Positions 1-11,026 of a DNA stretch of 64,000 nt are shown here, piece by piece. Within the stretch, counting starts at the first letter, position 1. Every line of letters begins with the position of its first letter. A program made the translations under genes and the position numbers. The DNA lies in the NCBI GenBank assembly GCA_003550325.1, contig QKWP01000215.1, positions 147,260 through 211,259 on the forward strand, in the 5' to 3' direction. Source of the stretch: Gigaspora rosea (lineage: Eukaryota; Glomeromycota; Glomeromycetes; Diversisporales; Gigasporaceae). The notes beneath the pieces were generated by a model, which made no database searches, had not been told where the DNA came from, and saw only the letters and a program-made list of their open reading frames with translations.

Positions 1-105
1 AAAAAAAAAAAGTAAAATTTCAAAAAAAAGTAGGTTAAAAATAAAGAGAAAAACAAAATAAAAAAAACTGCCATAAGAAAAAAAAAAAGCCGTTTTCAAG
101 GTCTT

Positions 106-245
106 TACCCCCTTTCCCTTTTACTTCTCTCTCCCTTTTATTCCTTTCTTCCTTTTACCCCTCTTTCCTTTTTACCTCTCTCTCCCTTTTACTCCTCTCT
201 TCTTTTTACCTCTCTCTCCCTTTTACCTCTCTCTCCTTTTTACCT
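106..245. repeat. Polypyrimidine minisatellite
   Basis: About eight imperfect tandem units of 15-18 bases built from CTCTCTCCCTTTTAC, all pyrimidine on the plus strand. It follows a purine-rich start (1-95). Between 246 and 520 there is AT-rich sequence with repeated TTTCAAATATAAC words and no gene. Confidence 0.8.
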
Positions 246-524
246 GCCGGGTTATTATTATAGCCCAATTTTTTATTAGCACATTTCAAATATAACATTT
301 ATAAAAATTACCCCATTACTATTCTTTCAAATATACTCATTTTACCTATTACCCATTTTCAAATATAATCTTTTTCTCTAATTTCTACTTTTCAAATATA
401 ACCTTTTTTAAAAAATGGCCCTCTATTAGTTATTTTTCAACTATGACCTCACATAGGTTGTTCGAGGTCCTCTACTACTATATAAAAAATCTGTAACAGA
501 GATTACATATGAAAATCACTATAG

Positions 525-1082
525 GCGAAATATGGTGTGCTTTTATCTAAAACTTTTTTTTACTAAGTTAATGATACATACCCACTAATTAAAAGTTGTT
601 GAGCTCATCGAGATGCATATAAAAGTGGTAAGATCATCCCAATCGGTCTAGTGGATGGTGAGATATCATTGAAAAACGATTGGTCAACTATATAAAATCT
701 TTTATGTTTGTTTACATAGAGAATTTATATAGTCAGCCAATTATTTTTAATAATATCTCGCTATCCACTAGGCTGATTTGGATAATCTAACCACCATTAG
801 ATGCGTCTCAACGAGCTCTACAATTTTCAATTAGTGGAGAAAAAAAGGTTTAGATAGAAGCACGCCACATTTTGCCTTATATATAACTCTGTCATGAATT
901 TTTATATAGTTGGCCAATCATTTTTCAACAATATCTTGTTATTCACTGGGCTGATTTGGATAATCTAACCACTGCTAGATGCATCTCGACGAGCTCTACA
1001 ACTTTCAATTAGTGGACATGTATCATTAACTTAGTAAGAAAAAAATTGTAGATGGAAGCATGCTATATTTCGCCTATAGGAG
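525..1082. mobile_element. Foldback element, family with ends in CTATAGGCGAAAT
   Basis: Three related arms lie in one block. The forward arm at 525-705 is followed by reverse-complement arms at about 715-870 and 900-1082. Each arm carries the words TATAGGCGAAAT, ACTAAGTTAATGATACAT, a GAGCTC/GATGCAT block and a GATTGGYYRACTATATA block, and inverted outer ends can be read at 525 and 1082. A closely related copy lies at 54,756-55,425. There is no coding capacity, so it is probably a non-autonomous palindromic DNA element. The exact termini and target duplication are not certain. Confidence 0.65.
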
Positions 1083-1260
1083 CACTCTCCAGTTGATATT
1101 ATTCAAACTCAAACTAGTTTGCAAACTTCAAACTCAAATTCAAACCAAACTCAAATTTAACTAAAAAGTTTGCTTCAAATCAAACTCAAATATTTTTTTT
1201 ATTCATAGTTTGGGTTTGAGTTTGATTTCAAATCAAATCAAACCCAGATCTGACCTAAAG
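1083..1260. repeat. CAAACTCAAA-rich low-complexity repeat
   Basis: Dense imperfect repeats of CAAACTCAAA and its reverse complement TTTGAGTTTG. The plus-strand form dominates before 1190 and the complement after 1205, so the block can fold back on itself. No coding potential. Confidence 0.6.
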
Positions 1261-1274
1261 TTTGATTTGATCCA

Positions 1275-1850
1275 GTTTGTAGGAACTCTAATTTTCGTAT
1301 ATATTAAAAATTATTATTAAAGAACTTATAAACTTTAATATTAAATAACTTCTGATCCAGTGATCTGTTTTGGATGATTTTACTACCAAAATGCTTGTCT
1401 TAATAAGACAATTCTAATGAATCTAAAATCATTAAATTCTGATTACGGGATCCAGAGATCATTATAGATTTGTATTATTTTTAATAGATTATATTAAAAT
1501 AACACAAATCTATAATGATCTCTGGATCCCATAATCAGAATTTAACGATTTTAGGTTCATTAGAATCATCTCATTGAGATGAGCATTTTGGCAGTAAAAT
1601 TACCCAAAACAGATCACTGGTTCAAGAGGTATTTAATATTAAAGTTTATAAGTTCTTTAATAATAATTTTTAATATATACAATTAAAGCAGACAAATCTA
1701 TAACGATCTTGGGATCCTGTAATTGGATTTTGATAATTTTAGGCTCATTGAAATCATCTCATTGAGACAAACATTTTGGTAGTAAAATCATCCAAAATGG
1801 TCACTGGTTTAAAAGTTATTTAATATTAAAGTTTAAAATTTTTTAAAATT
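1275..1850. repeat. Large palindrome with a third arm
   Basis: Sequence at about 1,287-1,480 is repeated as its reverse complement at about 1,495-1,690, centred near 1,485 on a TATAGATT-rich loop. A third diverged copy in the second orientation follows to about 1,850. Arms carry GATCTCTGGATCCC, ATCATCTCATTGAGATGA and CCAGTGATCTGTTTTGG. This is a foldback repeat without a gene. Confidence 0.7.
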
Positions 1851-2062
1851 TTAATAATTTTAGCCAATCAAAATCACAGTATTTGACGATCAGGTGGGAG
1901 GAGTGGGTAGCCTCTTAGTAGCAAAAATCAGATAATAAATGGCACTCTCCTTACAATACAATTAAACAATTATTAGAGGACCCCGAAATATATATAGATC
2001 AGGTAGATCAGGTATGAGTTTGCTTATTTTTAAAGTTTTTATACAGATCCTTTCTATTTATA

Positions 2063-2343
2063 GGGACGTCTAAAGCGGAGACAACTCATATATAATAATT
2101 TTTCAATTAACTTTAGGGTTAGGGTCGTCCTATATTAGGTTAGATTAGGTTTTAGGTAAATATATATAAGCAAAATTGCCTTCCCGACATTTTTGATTAA
2201 CATATCGAGGTAGGTTTAGACTGCCGTTTTTTGTATTTTTCAAAGTTTTCGCTTTTCTTTCATTTTTGCTTTACTGAAGATCATCAAATTCTATAATTTG
2301 ATTGGTGGTTGATCACATGATTTGTCTCCGCTTTAGATGACCC
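2063..2343. mobile_element. Mutator-like MITE 1 (9-bp target duplication)
   Basis: The ends are GGGACGTCTAAAGCGGAG and, reverse complemented, GGGTCATCTAAAGCGGAG. The element is flanked by the perfect direct repeat CTATTTATA (2,054-2,062 and 2,344-2,352). A 9-bp duplication and GGG termini fit Mutator-like elements. There is no ORF, so it is non-autonomous. It contains a TTAGGGTTAGGG motif near 2,113. The surrounding flanks at 1,960-2,060 and 2,353-2,450 are also inverted copies of each other (GACCCCGAAATATAT / ATATATTTCGGGGTC), so it sits inside an older foldback unit. Confidence 0.8.
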
Positions 2344-2459
2344 CTATTTATAGTAATTTTTTGCTTATTTTTGAAGTTTTATACAGATCTTTCCTTTTTA
2401 GTAACTCTATAATTAATCTGACCTATCTATGTATATTTCGGGGTCCTATTATTAGTATC

Positions 2460-4310
2460 CTCATATACTTTTAATTATAGCCTCTTTCGTAATTGCAAAT
2501 TGTCTTAAATCTTCTTTGTTAAGTTTTATTAAAATGCCATATTTACTTAGATAAATTACAGTAACAAAGTGTGCTTACACAAAGTGTTTACTGTTTAAGA
2601 TTGCTCTAGTTACCTACTATCTTTGAAAAAGTAAATATAGGATAACAATATACAGTACTTTATAGTTATTATATAGGTATAAAGTAAATAACCTAGTTGC
2701 ATACATGTTCATATCCCGTGCTAAAATAATGGTAAGTGTGTGTAACTAGAGTTTTCAAATATACATATATAATAACTATATATCTAATTATATACTATCT
2801 TATTGCACAATATCTAAAGTAACATTTCTGTTCCAATAAGTAAATGAAAAAGGTACAAGTTGTCATATAGACCTATACAATAAATCATATTACTAGAGGT
2901 CTACTTGTTTAAAAAATAAGTATCTGAATATTTATTTGTTCAATTTTTTCATATTCAAATATTTGATCAAAAATTTTGAATGGATATTTAAATATTCACC
3001 AAATATTTATTGAGTATTAAATATATTTTGATTTAAAAAATTATATAACTATTTAACTTAAATTAGCTAATAAAATTGCAAATAATAGACCACTCTTCCC
3101 GTCGATCACTTGTACAAATTTCCGAACAAAAGAAAAACAAAAAATTTTTCATTAGTAAAAGATGAAGCAGCTAGTAATACTGGTTTTTATAAAGATCAAC
3201 CTTCCTTGTGTCATCAGGGACTCCTTTATATATTCAGCACGCAAGCCAGAAGTGTCAGTTGTGCAAGATAACTGGCAGTGGGTGCTCTTGGTACAAGAAA
3301 TTCTGGTAGAAGTTAAAAAAGAAAACTTTCGTTGATGAAGGGATTATAGCTTGGCTAGGCGGTGAACTAAAAAAAATGAGTTTTTCATCACTCTCTTTAA
3401 GGTTTTTGGTTACAAGGACTTATTCAACATATACCCACTATCATATTCTCGCTGGAAGTCAGTTTTGCTGGAATTTTTGATGAAAAGTGGGAAATTCTGC
3501 ATACCTTTTCAAAAGATTGGATTATTGTTTCTATCCTAATCAGGAAGAAGGCATGCAGGTGAATAAACAAGAATGGACACGTAATGGGATGTGACGCAAT
3601 GGAGTAGGCAGATCTACAGAAATTAAATTCCAGAATGTTCTTTTAGTTTTCTTTTTTTATGTACATATAATACTTTGGCGAGGCGTTTCCTTGTGCAGTA
3701 TTATATAATTTTTATCGTTGATTTTAGATTTAGGTTTATTTCTATTTCTGTTTTCTTTTGTGGTTCTTTTTTTTTCTTTCTTTTCATTGTTTGTTTTCAT
3801 TTTGTTAGCTTTCCGTCATTAGTGATAGAATTTTTCTTCGTTTCTTTCATCTTGTAGTCATTTTATTTTGTTTTTGTCTTTTTGGTATATCATTTAGGGT
3901 TTGTAGTATTTCCTCTTTTTGTTTCATTACCCTTTTATTTTCTTAGCTTCATTGTTCTTTTTGTATAGTTTGGTTATCCGCACCATTGACGCTAGGTGAG
4001 AGGGATTTGAAGAAAAATCCTATGTCGCTCTTGACGGGCTGACAAAATTGTCTGTCTTACCAGTGAGGCAGTACGATAGGTCGCACCAAGGTGCTTTTGA
4101 AGTATTCGGGTAATGCCAGACCTGCTATAGATAAAGTATTGATAATAAGTAATTAACATAGTTTAGTTATATTATAATCTAATATCTAATAAAGGTACCG
4201 ACAAGACTGTCAAAGAGTTAAAAAAATAAAAAAAAAATAAAATAAAAAAAAAATTGCAAATAATTTATTAAAAAATAAAATAAAAAAAGCATAAAATTAT
4301 ATACAGTATA
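2460..4310. other. Intergenic; no supportable gene
   Basis: AT-rich DNA. 3,160-3,640 and 3,990-4,130 are less AT-rich than their surroundings and may be old element fragments, but no frame is open for long and no domain is recognisable. 3,640-3,980 is T-rich low-complexity sequence whose short phenylalanine-rich ORF is not credible as a gene. Confidence 0.5.
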
Positions 4311-4317
4311 AGGTAAA

Positions 4318-4875
4318 TATGGGTATTGTTGCAGAGTTAAGAGAATTTTTGTAAAACTCTGAATCTATTGGTCCAAATTGAATAATTTTGGTCCATTTGA
4401 TTTATCTTAATGAGACAAATCAAATAGTACCAAAATTGTTCAATTTGGCCTACAGAATCACAAGTTATTTACAATTGTATGTTATACGAAATTAGAAGGA
4501 TATTGTGGTAGATAAGGGTATTGTAGTAGAATTTACAATAACTTGTAATCTATTGGTCCAATCTAATTGATTTTTATACCATTTGAATTATCTCATTGAG
4601 ATGATTCGAATGGCACAAAAATTATTTGATTTCAATTACTGGGTCACAAGAAATTGGTATTAGAATAGTGTCCAAATATAATATATTAGTATTTTTTAAA
4701 AAATTTGATTTAAATATTCAAACACCAATATCGTATAACCCAGTAATCAAAATCAAATGATTTTTATGCTATTTGAATCATCTCAATGAGACGATTCAAA
4801 TGGTATAAAAATCAATTAGTTTGGGCGAATGGGTCACAAGTTATAGCAGATCGCCACAATACCCATATCTACTAC
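4318..4875. mobile_element. Composite foldback element with TATGGGTATTGT ends
   Basis: The words ATATGGGTATTGTTG at 4,318 and the reverse complement of ATATGGGTATTGTGG at about 4,855 form the outer inverted ends. A third internal copy lies near 4,515. Inside are repeated palindromes of the form TCATCTCATTGAGATGA (about 4,405, 4,590 and 4,778). No coding potential is seen. It is followed within 15 bp by a hAT-like MITE. Confidence 0.6.
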
Positions 4876-4887
4876 AATACCTATAAA

Positions 4888-5317
4888 CAGTGTTAAAGAT
4901 TTAATGTTCTCAGTGTTCCCAGGAACATTTAAAAAAATTTAGGAATATTAAATTTGGAATTTATGTTTCCTATTAGGAACAATATGGGAACATAAAAGTT
5001 ATAATTTGTATTCTCTATAGAGATAGTTTTTTTGCATAAAAAAGAGAGAAAAAGAGAGTGAGAGTAAGAGTTAAAGTGAGAGTGAGAGTTGAGAGTAAGA
5101 GAGTGAGAGTGAGAAAAGAGTGAGAGAGTGAGAGAGAGAAAAGAGTGAGAGAGTGAGAGAATAAGAGTGAAAGAGTGAGAGAGTGAGAGTAAGAGTAAAA
5201 GAGTGAAGTGAAAGTGTGAATATAAGTATGTAAGAGAGTGAGAGTAAAAGAGTGAAGTGAAAGTGTGAGTGTGAGTATGTAAGAGAGTGAGAGTGAGTGA
5301 GAGAAAGTGAGAGAGAG

Positions 5318-5348
<31 letters not shown>

Positions 5349-5467
5349 AAAAGAGAGAGAAAGAGAGAGAGAAATTTAGTTATAGGAACATTAAAAATTT
5401 TTGGAAATATAAATTTAATATTTTATGTTTCCCAAGAACAAAAAAAAATTTCAAATCTTTTTCACTG
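4888..5467. mobile_element. hAT-like MITE (8-bp target duplication)
   Basis: It begins CAGTGTTAAAGATTT and ends with the inverse of CAGTGAAAAAGATTT. The flanks are CCTATAAA (4,880-4,887) and CCTATAAT (5,468-5,475), matching at 7 of 8 bases. An 8-bp duplication with CAGTG ends fits the hAT superfamily. The subterminal words (TTTAATGTTCTCA, GGAACATTTAAAAA) are shared with the larger element at 44,233-46,946, which suggests one family. There is no transposase. The centre is a GAGAGT microsatellite. Confidence 0.8.
5041..5375. repeat. GAGAGT/GAGTGA purine microsatellite
   Basis: About 330 bp of almost pure GAGAGT, GAGTGA and AGAAAGA repeats inside the hAT-like MITE. The Arg/Glu/Lys-rich ORF across its end is an artefact of the repeat. 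Confidence 0.9.
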
Positions 5468-5725
5468 CCTATAATTACTTTATATATTCAATAAATATTC
5501 AATGAATATATTTAGTAAAATTTTAAATATTTGAATATTCATCTAGTGAAAAAATTATACATTCAAATATTTGAATATTCAATGAATATTCAAATATATT
5601 ATTTATTGAGTCAGACTTCTACTTATTACATTAAAAATAGAATAACTATACTAATTTTCTAATGTTTATACCAAAATTTTAATGTATTTGTTATAGATTT
5701 TGCATATACTTGAAATTATTAATGC

Positions 5726-6498
5726 TGTTAAAGGCTAATCTACAATAGTAAAACAGGCCAAATCATCACTACCAAAAAAAACACACAACCAACTACTAAC
5801 CAACTAACTTATACAACAAAACCAAAGAAAGGTGAAAGAGATTTGGCAAGATAAGGCGAATTGGTTTGTTATAGGTAAATGATAAAAACAATTATAACAA
5901 ATGAACAGGTTTGTCAAATTCATATGTTAATAATTTTTATAAAAATCAAATTTTTTTATTAAACATTTTTTGAATTTGATATTCGATATCCTTACAACCT
6001 GGGCAAAATGACCTTCTATTTATAGAAAAACAAGAAGAAGAAAAAAGAAAAAAAAGAAAAAATATCTACTGCACTCATTATCCTTATTGTATTATTTTTT
6101 AAAGTTTTGCACAAGTCACTTTTCTTATGTGAATATGACACATGCTATTAAGACCACAAACAATTTTACTCAATGGCCTTTTTATTTGTTTGTCCTAAGC
6201 AACAAACAATATGTAGTTGCTTCTTTGGGCTTTGCTTGGTTTGATGAGCTAAGCTTTTTACCAGTTCATATTGCATACCTCAGCTTCTTTTTTTCAGTAC
6301 TGAGGTTTTGAAGTACCTGTTCTAGTCTTCTGATCTAAGTCTTGTTCACAATTCTATACTGTCTTTGTCTTCTATTTCTTAGGGCTTTTTAGGGTGGGCT
6401 TGGTCTATATTCTTCTGGGCTATTATGAGGCTCATTTGTTTGTTTGTTTTTTTATTACAATCACATGGATTACAGAATTTTTGATTTAGCCACCAACA
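5726..6498 (-). repeat. Left LTR (3' LTR of a minus-strand element)
   Basis: Aligns along its whole length with 8,101-8,875, with many transition-type differences, so the insertion is old. Shared landmarks are GGCGAATTGGTTTGTTA, GACCACAAACAATTTTAC, TGTTTGTCCTAAGCAACAAA and the terminal GCCRCCAACA. Confidence 0.75.
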
Positions 6499-7575
6499 AA
6501 TTTTTCTGGCTTAATTTTTATATACTATGTGAAAAATAATACAGCAATTTTTTAAAGCTTTAACAAAAAAAAAATTTTTTTTATAAAGTTTAAACAGGTC
6601 TTTTCAAGACTATTGTCCAGAAGGTCAATCTAGTTTAACTTTCTTCAAGATTATATACACAGATCTTGCTTTATTGTAGCAAGTGCAGAGCAATTCTCTT
6701 TGTTAGACTTATCATTATGTATTGGGTTCTTCTTAACCTTTCTCATTTTACCTTTTTATTTCTCTATTTGGAAAGTCTTTATAGATCCTGGTTTCTATAA
6801 CATATACATTCTAGGATCCTTTTCTTTATTTTATGTCCCTTTAAAAAATCTATTTATGACTTAACTAGGGGCAGAGTCATTTGTCAGAGCTCATAGTAGT
6901 ACAAATTTGTCCTTCTTAACTTTGTCCATTTTGCCTTTATTTTCAACTAAAAATCTTTTAACCTTTTTCTTTTTCTTTTTGCAGGCTTTTTAGAACTTTC
7001 ATACTTTTGGTTTTAGCATTTATTGGGATCAAATTGTCCTTTCAATCTGTCATCTTCGGCATGTTTCAAATACTACTCTGCACACTTTGTTCTTTTTGAC
7101 TTCAGTTCAAATCCCTTTTTTGTAACAATATCCAACCTGATAAGTTCCTTTGGCACTTTACATTTTGGTCAATTTTTGATAATAAATAGAGGCCTTATTT
7201 TTATCCTTTTCAATACCACTTTTCTGTGGGGCTCTCGAGTAACTTCTTTTTTCAGGGCCCAATTATATATAAGGACTTCATGTTCAGTAGTTAACTTTTG
7301 AAAAAGGTTCTCCAAATCTTTTATCCATGGAACCAACTGCAGTATTATCAAAAAGTTCTTTCAGAAAGAAATACAAATCAAGAATCTCAGTCACTAGATC
7401 TTTTTTATTTTGAGGTTTTGGAGAAACTTTTAGTGTAGAAACTATATAGAACACAAAAACAGGCTTTTTACAGATAGCGATATCTGAATATACAGAGATG
7501 AGTACACAATATTTTCTTCTTCTTTTTCTTCATCAACAGAAGGACCATCATATGTACTTATTTCTTTTATTATTT

Positions 7576-7812
7576 CTAATAGATGTTCCAAGGCTTGCAG
7601 GATCTGTTTTTTATACAGGTCACAGTTACCAAGAGTCCTTCAACAATTTCTTGAACTTTGTTGACTTGTTCATCAGTAAGTATAGAAATACGGGCAGTGC
7701 ATGTTTCTTCCAAATAGGTCACTTGTGGGCATCTACTAATAATGTGGCCTCTTAATCCACAGTAGGACATATTGTTTCTTCTCAGGGTCTTTAAAACCTT
7801 GGTTTTCACCAA
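7576..7812 (-). pseudogene. Gag-like fragment with degenerate CCHC zinc knuckle
   Basis: A 78-residue minus-strand frame contains SYCGLRGHIISRCPQ. This fits the CX2CX4HX4C nucleocapsid knuckle except that the first cysteine position reads Met. A second short minus-strand frame at 7,169-7,351 (WIKDLENLFQKLTTEHE) may belong to the same relic. No protease, reverse transcriptase or integrase follows. It is best read as the remains of the Gag gene of the enclosing LTR element, not as a host gene. Confidence 0.45.
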
Positions 7813-8100
7813 ATATTAGTAGCAAGTATATTTGTACATTTTCTTTTTTTTTTTAGAAACATGGTTTCTTAGAGGTGAATTACAATGTAACAAAAAGTGG
7901 ACACAGTTTGTCATTCCGGGTTCAAACACAGTACAAAAAAAATGAGCACACTATTCCATCAGTGCCTCAAACAATACAAAAACCAAAAAACCAAAATCAA
8001 GAAAAAGTTGTGGGATCCACTTGTGATCAAGATTCCAGTCATCTAGCATCTGTATTCATAAATTCAGGCAGGTATTTCATTATCTCACAGTCACACCAAA

Positions 8101-8875
8101 TGGGTAAAGGCTGATCTACAAGGGTGAAATGGGCCAGATCATCACTACCAAGAAAAAACACACAACCAACCACACAACAAAATCAAAGAGAGGTGAAAGA
8201 GATTTGGCAAGATAAGGCGAATTGGTTTGTTACAGGTGAATGATAAATGATTATAACAAATGAACAGGTTTGTCAAAGTCATGTGTTAATGATTTTTATA
8301 AAAATATTCAAATTTTTTTATTAAACATTTTTTTGGATTTGATATTTGATATATCCTGACAACTTGGGCGAAATGCCCTTCAATTTATAGAGAAGCAAGA
8401 AGAAGAATAAAGAAGAAAAAAGAAAAAAAGACTTTACTACACTTGTCATCCTTATCGGGTCATTTTTTAAAGTTTCACACAAGTCACTTTTCTTACGCGA
8501 CTATGACGACATACTATCAAGACCACAAACAATTTTACCCAATGGCCTTTTTATTTGTTTGTCCTAAGCAACAAACATCACGTAGCTGCTTCTTTGGGCT
8601 TTGCTTGGTCTGGTGAGCTAAGCTTTTCACGGGTTTATGTCGCGCACCCCAGCTTCTTTTCTTCGGTACTGAGGTTTTGAAGTGCCCGTTCCAGTTTTCT
8701 GACCTTGTCTTGTTCACGATTCTATACCGTCTTTGTCTTCTGTTTCTTAGGGCTTTTCGGGGTGGACTTGGTCTGTATTCTTCTGGGGCTGTTACGAGGC
8801 TCGTTTGTTTGTTTGTTTGTTTGGTTTTTTTATTGCAATCACGTGGATCACGGATTTTCGATTTAGCCGCCAACA
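8101..8875 (-). repeat. Right LTR (5' LTR of a minus-strand element)
   Basis: Partner of the LTR at 5,726-6,498, nearly equal in length and somewhat richer in GC. The 121-residue minus-strand frame at 8,535-8,900 inside it is basic and low in complexity and runs past the LTR edge, so I do not call it a gene. Confidence 0.75.
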
Positions 8876-9095
8876 ACGTATGAAACCTAGGTGATTCCAT
8901 GAATTTCTATACAAATGTCATAATACATAGCGCCTAAAAATGGAATGACTATGCTAATTTTCTAATGTTCACGCCAAAATTTTAACTTATTCTTTATAGA
9001 TTTTGCGTATGCTTGAAATTATTAACGTATAAACTTAGGCGATTCCATGAATTTCGGTACGAATTACATAATACATAACGCATAATATTATAAAG
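8875..9095. repeat. Tandem array of a ~150-bp unit
   Basis: The unit starts AACGTATRAAACYTAGG, continues GATTCCATGAATTTC and ends CTTGAAATTATT. One full copy (8,875-9,028) and one partial copy (9,029-9,095) are present. The end of another copy lies at 5,636-5,725, left of the LTR element, so the LTR element inserted inside the array. Confidence 0.7.
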
Positions 9096-9734
9096 TTAAT
9101 AATAACATGTATAAATATATGGTTGTGCTATTATGGAATGTAAATAACAAAATAATAATTGGACAAATATGGAAGTGAGAAGCAAAACACAAAATTTTAA
9201 CGTAACACCAAGAAAGACAATATCTCCAAATAATTCCATTAAAACAACAAATGAGCCAATTCCCAAGATCCACATCACGAGATTCGTATTACGATTTTTG
9301 TAAAAAACAATACTAACTATAGCCAATACGAATATGAGTATTAAACCTAAAAATCATAATAAAAGAATTAATTTACTAATAATATTTTCACATAATTATT
9401 AAAAATAAATGTTACCTGTAGTATGCATAGATTGCAAGCCGCTATACCACTTAAAATTTTGGCAAATGTCCCGATAAGGAGTGAATGGTGATATGTATTT
9501 TCCAAGAAATGAATATGAGTATATCGGATAAGTTAAACAAACATCGTGCGGTACAAAAGTATCGATATCATGGTTATTATAAGAATTGTAAGGATAGGGA
9601 GTATTATCGTCTGAAACACTTATTATGCAAATTGACCGTATAATAGTTGGAGTGTTCATGTTTACAAGAAAAAAACATAATAATGAAACAAATGATAAAA
9701 ATATTGCAATGATAAAAAGTGGTTTTTGATCCAT
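9096..9734 (-). CDS. Small multipass membrane protein, two exons
   Basis: I assemble two exons on the minus strand, 9,734-9,416 and 9,346-9,096, around a 69-bp intron (9,415-9,347) with GTAACA donor and TTTTTAG acceptor. The donor leaves one base of a codon and the acceptor supplies the other two, so the frame continues, giving about 189 residues. The N terminus MDQKPLF is followed by a hydrophobic segment (IIAIFLSFVSLLCFFLV). Then comes a ~70-residue polar, Tyr/Pro-rich stretch with several Cys, and then three further hydrophobic segments, the first right after the splice (LILIFVLAIVSIVF). This suggests four membrane spans with one large extracytoplasmic loop. I do not recognise the family. 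Each exon alone ends without a sensible protein, and the exact splice phasing is what makes the gene credible. Confidence 0.6.
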
Positions 9735-10209
9735 TTAGTTGCTTTATTGAAGGGATAAGTAATATGTAGGAATAAAGGTTAGCACCACTAAAATCTTCAT
9801 GAATTAATGTACCGTATATATTTTAATATTTTAAGCCCTCAGCATATTTATAAAAAAAGAAAGTAGTTGCATGCTTCTAAATTTCCATACGCAGACATAT
9901 GACATAACTTTGCACGGGGTGGTACGGTTGTAATACAATTATGGCTGAGATCCTATAATAAAACATTTACAAAAAGAAATTTTTTATCAATAATCTACTC
10001 TTGGTCCTACACGAAAATAACCTATTTTTAGTAAGTAAAATGAAATACTATTTAGTAATTGCATTAATCCTAACTTTTAAGAAGAGAATGCTTAGAGAGG
10101 TTATCTTCTACATTTTTTTTGTTAATGTTATGTACTATAACTGCTAAAAAAAAAGAAGTGTTAATTGGAAATAGCAGTGCAAAGAAATACGCTAATATTG
10201 ATAGTATGT

Positions 10210-10446
10210 ATGGTTATAATACACAAATTTTTTATATTAGTCGTATATACAGTGCATGCGAATGATATTAATTCATTTTGCAGACAGTTACAGTGTCATT
10301 CTTATTCGTTAACGACTGTCGGCGAAATCTACCAGAATTCATTCTTGTATCCGTGCATTAAATCTATTTTTGTAATTGGGAGTTTTTGTACAGCCACAAT
10401 TTTTACTATATATAGTGCTTTGGAGGCATTATATTTGAAATTATAG
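10210..10446 (+). CDS. Possible small secreted or membrane protein
   Basis: The first in-frame ATG gives 78 residues. A hydrophobic start (MVIIHKFFILVVYTVHA) resembles a signal peptide, and a short Cys-containing region (SFCRQLQCHSYSL) and a second hydrophobic segment near the end follow. It is divergent from the membrane protein gene at 9.1-9.7 kb. No family is recognised. A CAG just before the ACAGTTACAG block near 10,284 could equally be a splice acceptor, so the gene structure is open and it may be chance. Confidence 0.25.
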   Translation: MVIIHKFFILVVYTVHANDINSFCRQLQCHSYSLTTVGEIYQNSFLYPCIKSIFVIGSFCTATIFTIYSALEALYLKL

Positions 10447-10615
10447 AATATTCCTACCAAACTCGCATAAATCCAATTAAATTTATTATTTTGATCAACC
10501 ATTGATATCTCGTGATCTAGTAATCAGATTTTGAATCATCTCGTTGAGACATTAAATCAAATTACTAGATCATGAGATATCAATGATTCAAAATATATGA
10601 ATTTGACGAATATCC
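10443..10615. mobile_element. Short foldback element with GAATATTCCTACCAAA end
   Basis: The start is GAATATTCCTACCAAA. The inner arms ATTGATATCTCGTGATCTAG and its inverse surround a GAATCATCTCGTTGAGAC core, and the block ends near GACGAATATCCC. The same outer ends bound the much larger block at 11,027-12,425, of which this looks like the minimal form. Confidence 0.6.
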
Positions 10616-10744
10616 CATATGGAATTTAATTTCCGATGTCACGATTAATTTAGGAAATGGATTTCCCAATATAGTTATCGATAATTATGTATTAATTACC
10701 CGATTTAGTCATTATTATTCTAACGACCTTAAATAAAAATACTT

Positions 10745-10995
10745 GTAGTCCATTTTATTGCGGTTTGCATAACTTTGTGACCCTATGATTAATTTTTTTA
10801 TGTTAAATAATGTGATTGCGATCGTGATAGCTAAAGTAGGCTAATTTATCATAAACCTGAGCTTGACACTCATGATAAATTGGCTGGCTTTAGCAATCGC
10901 GATCGCAATCACCTCATTTAAACATAAAAAAAATTAATCATAATCATGGGGGTCACAAAATTATGCAAACCGCAATACAGTAATTTCTATAGACT
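10745..10995. mobile_element. Palindromic MITE
   Basis: The left arm TTGCGGTTTGCATAACTTTG is mirrored by CAAAATTATGCAAACCGCAA on the right. The arms continue inward through ATTAATTTTTTTATGTT and TGTGATTGCGATCG to a short loop near 10,865. About 240 bp with no ORF. Confidence 0.7.
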
Positions 10996-11026
10996 TTTTT
11001 TTTTTTTTACTTTTTTCTTTTATGGG

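Larger units (their letters stand above)
5726..8875 (-). mobile_element. Decayed LTR retroelement
   Basis: Two direct repeats of about 773 and 775 bp (5,726-6,498 and 8,101-8,875) enclose 1.6 kb. On the minus strand each LTR starts TGTTGG and ends in CA. A relic Gag zinc knuckle on the minus strand gives the orientation. After the upstream LTR on the minus strand comes TTTGGTGTGACTGTGAG, a possible primer binding site because it contains TGG. The element lies in a ~150-bp tandem array, and the flanks AATGC and AACGT could be a decayed 5-bp target duplication. No reverse transcriptase or integrase remains, so it is non-autonomous or gutted. Confidence 0.7.

Noticed and set aside
2100..2150. 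True telomere or subtelomere because of TTAGGGTTAGGG
   Set aside because: Only one or two units occur at each site, always inside small elements; no long tandem array is present.
3675..3857. 60-residue Phe/Ile-rich ORF
   Set aside because: Lies in T-rich low-complexity DNA and has no ATG context or domain; composition explains it.
4318..4875. CRISPR-like regularly spaced palindromic repeats
   Set aside because: Repeats are inverted and diverged with unequal spacing, and the genome is clearly eukaryotic with GT-AG introns.
5297..5494. Arg/Glu/Lys-rich ORF resembling a charged coiled coil
   Set aside because: A translation of the GAGA microsatellite inside a hAT-like MITE.
8535..8900. 121-residue basic ORF on the minus strand
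   Set aside because: Falls within an LTR and runs across its edge into the flanking array; no domain.
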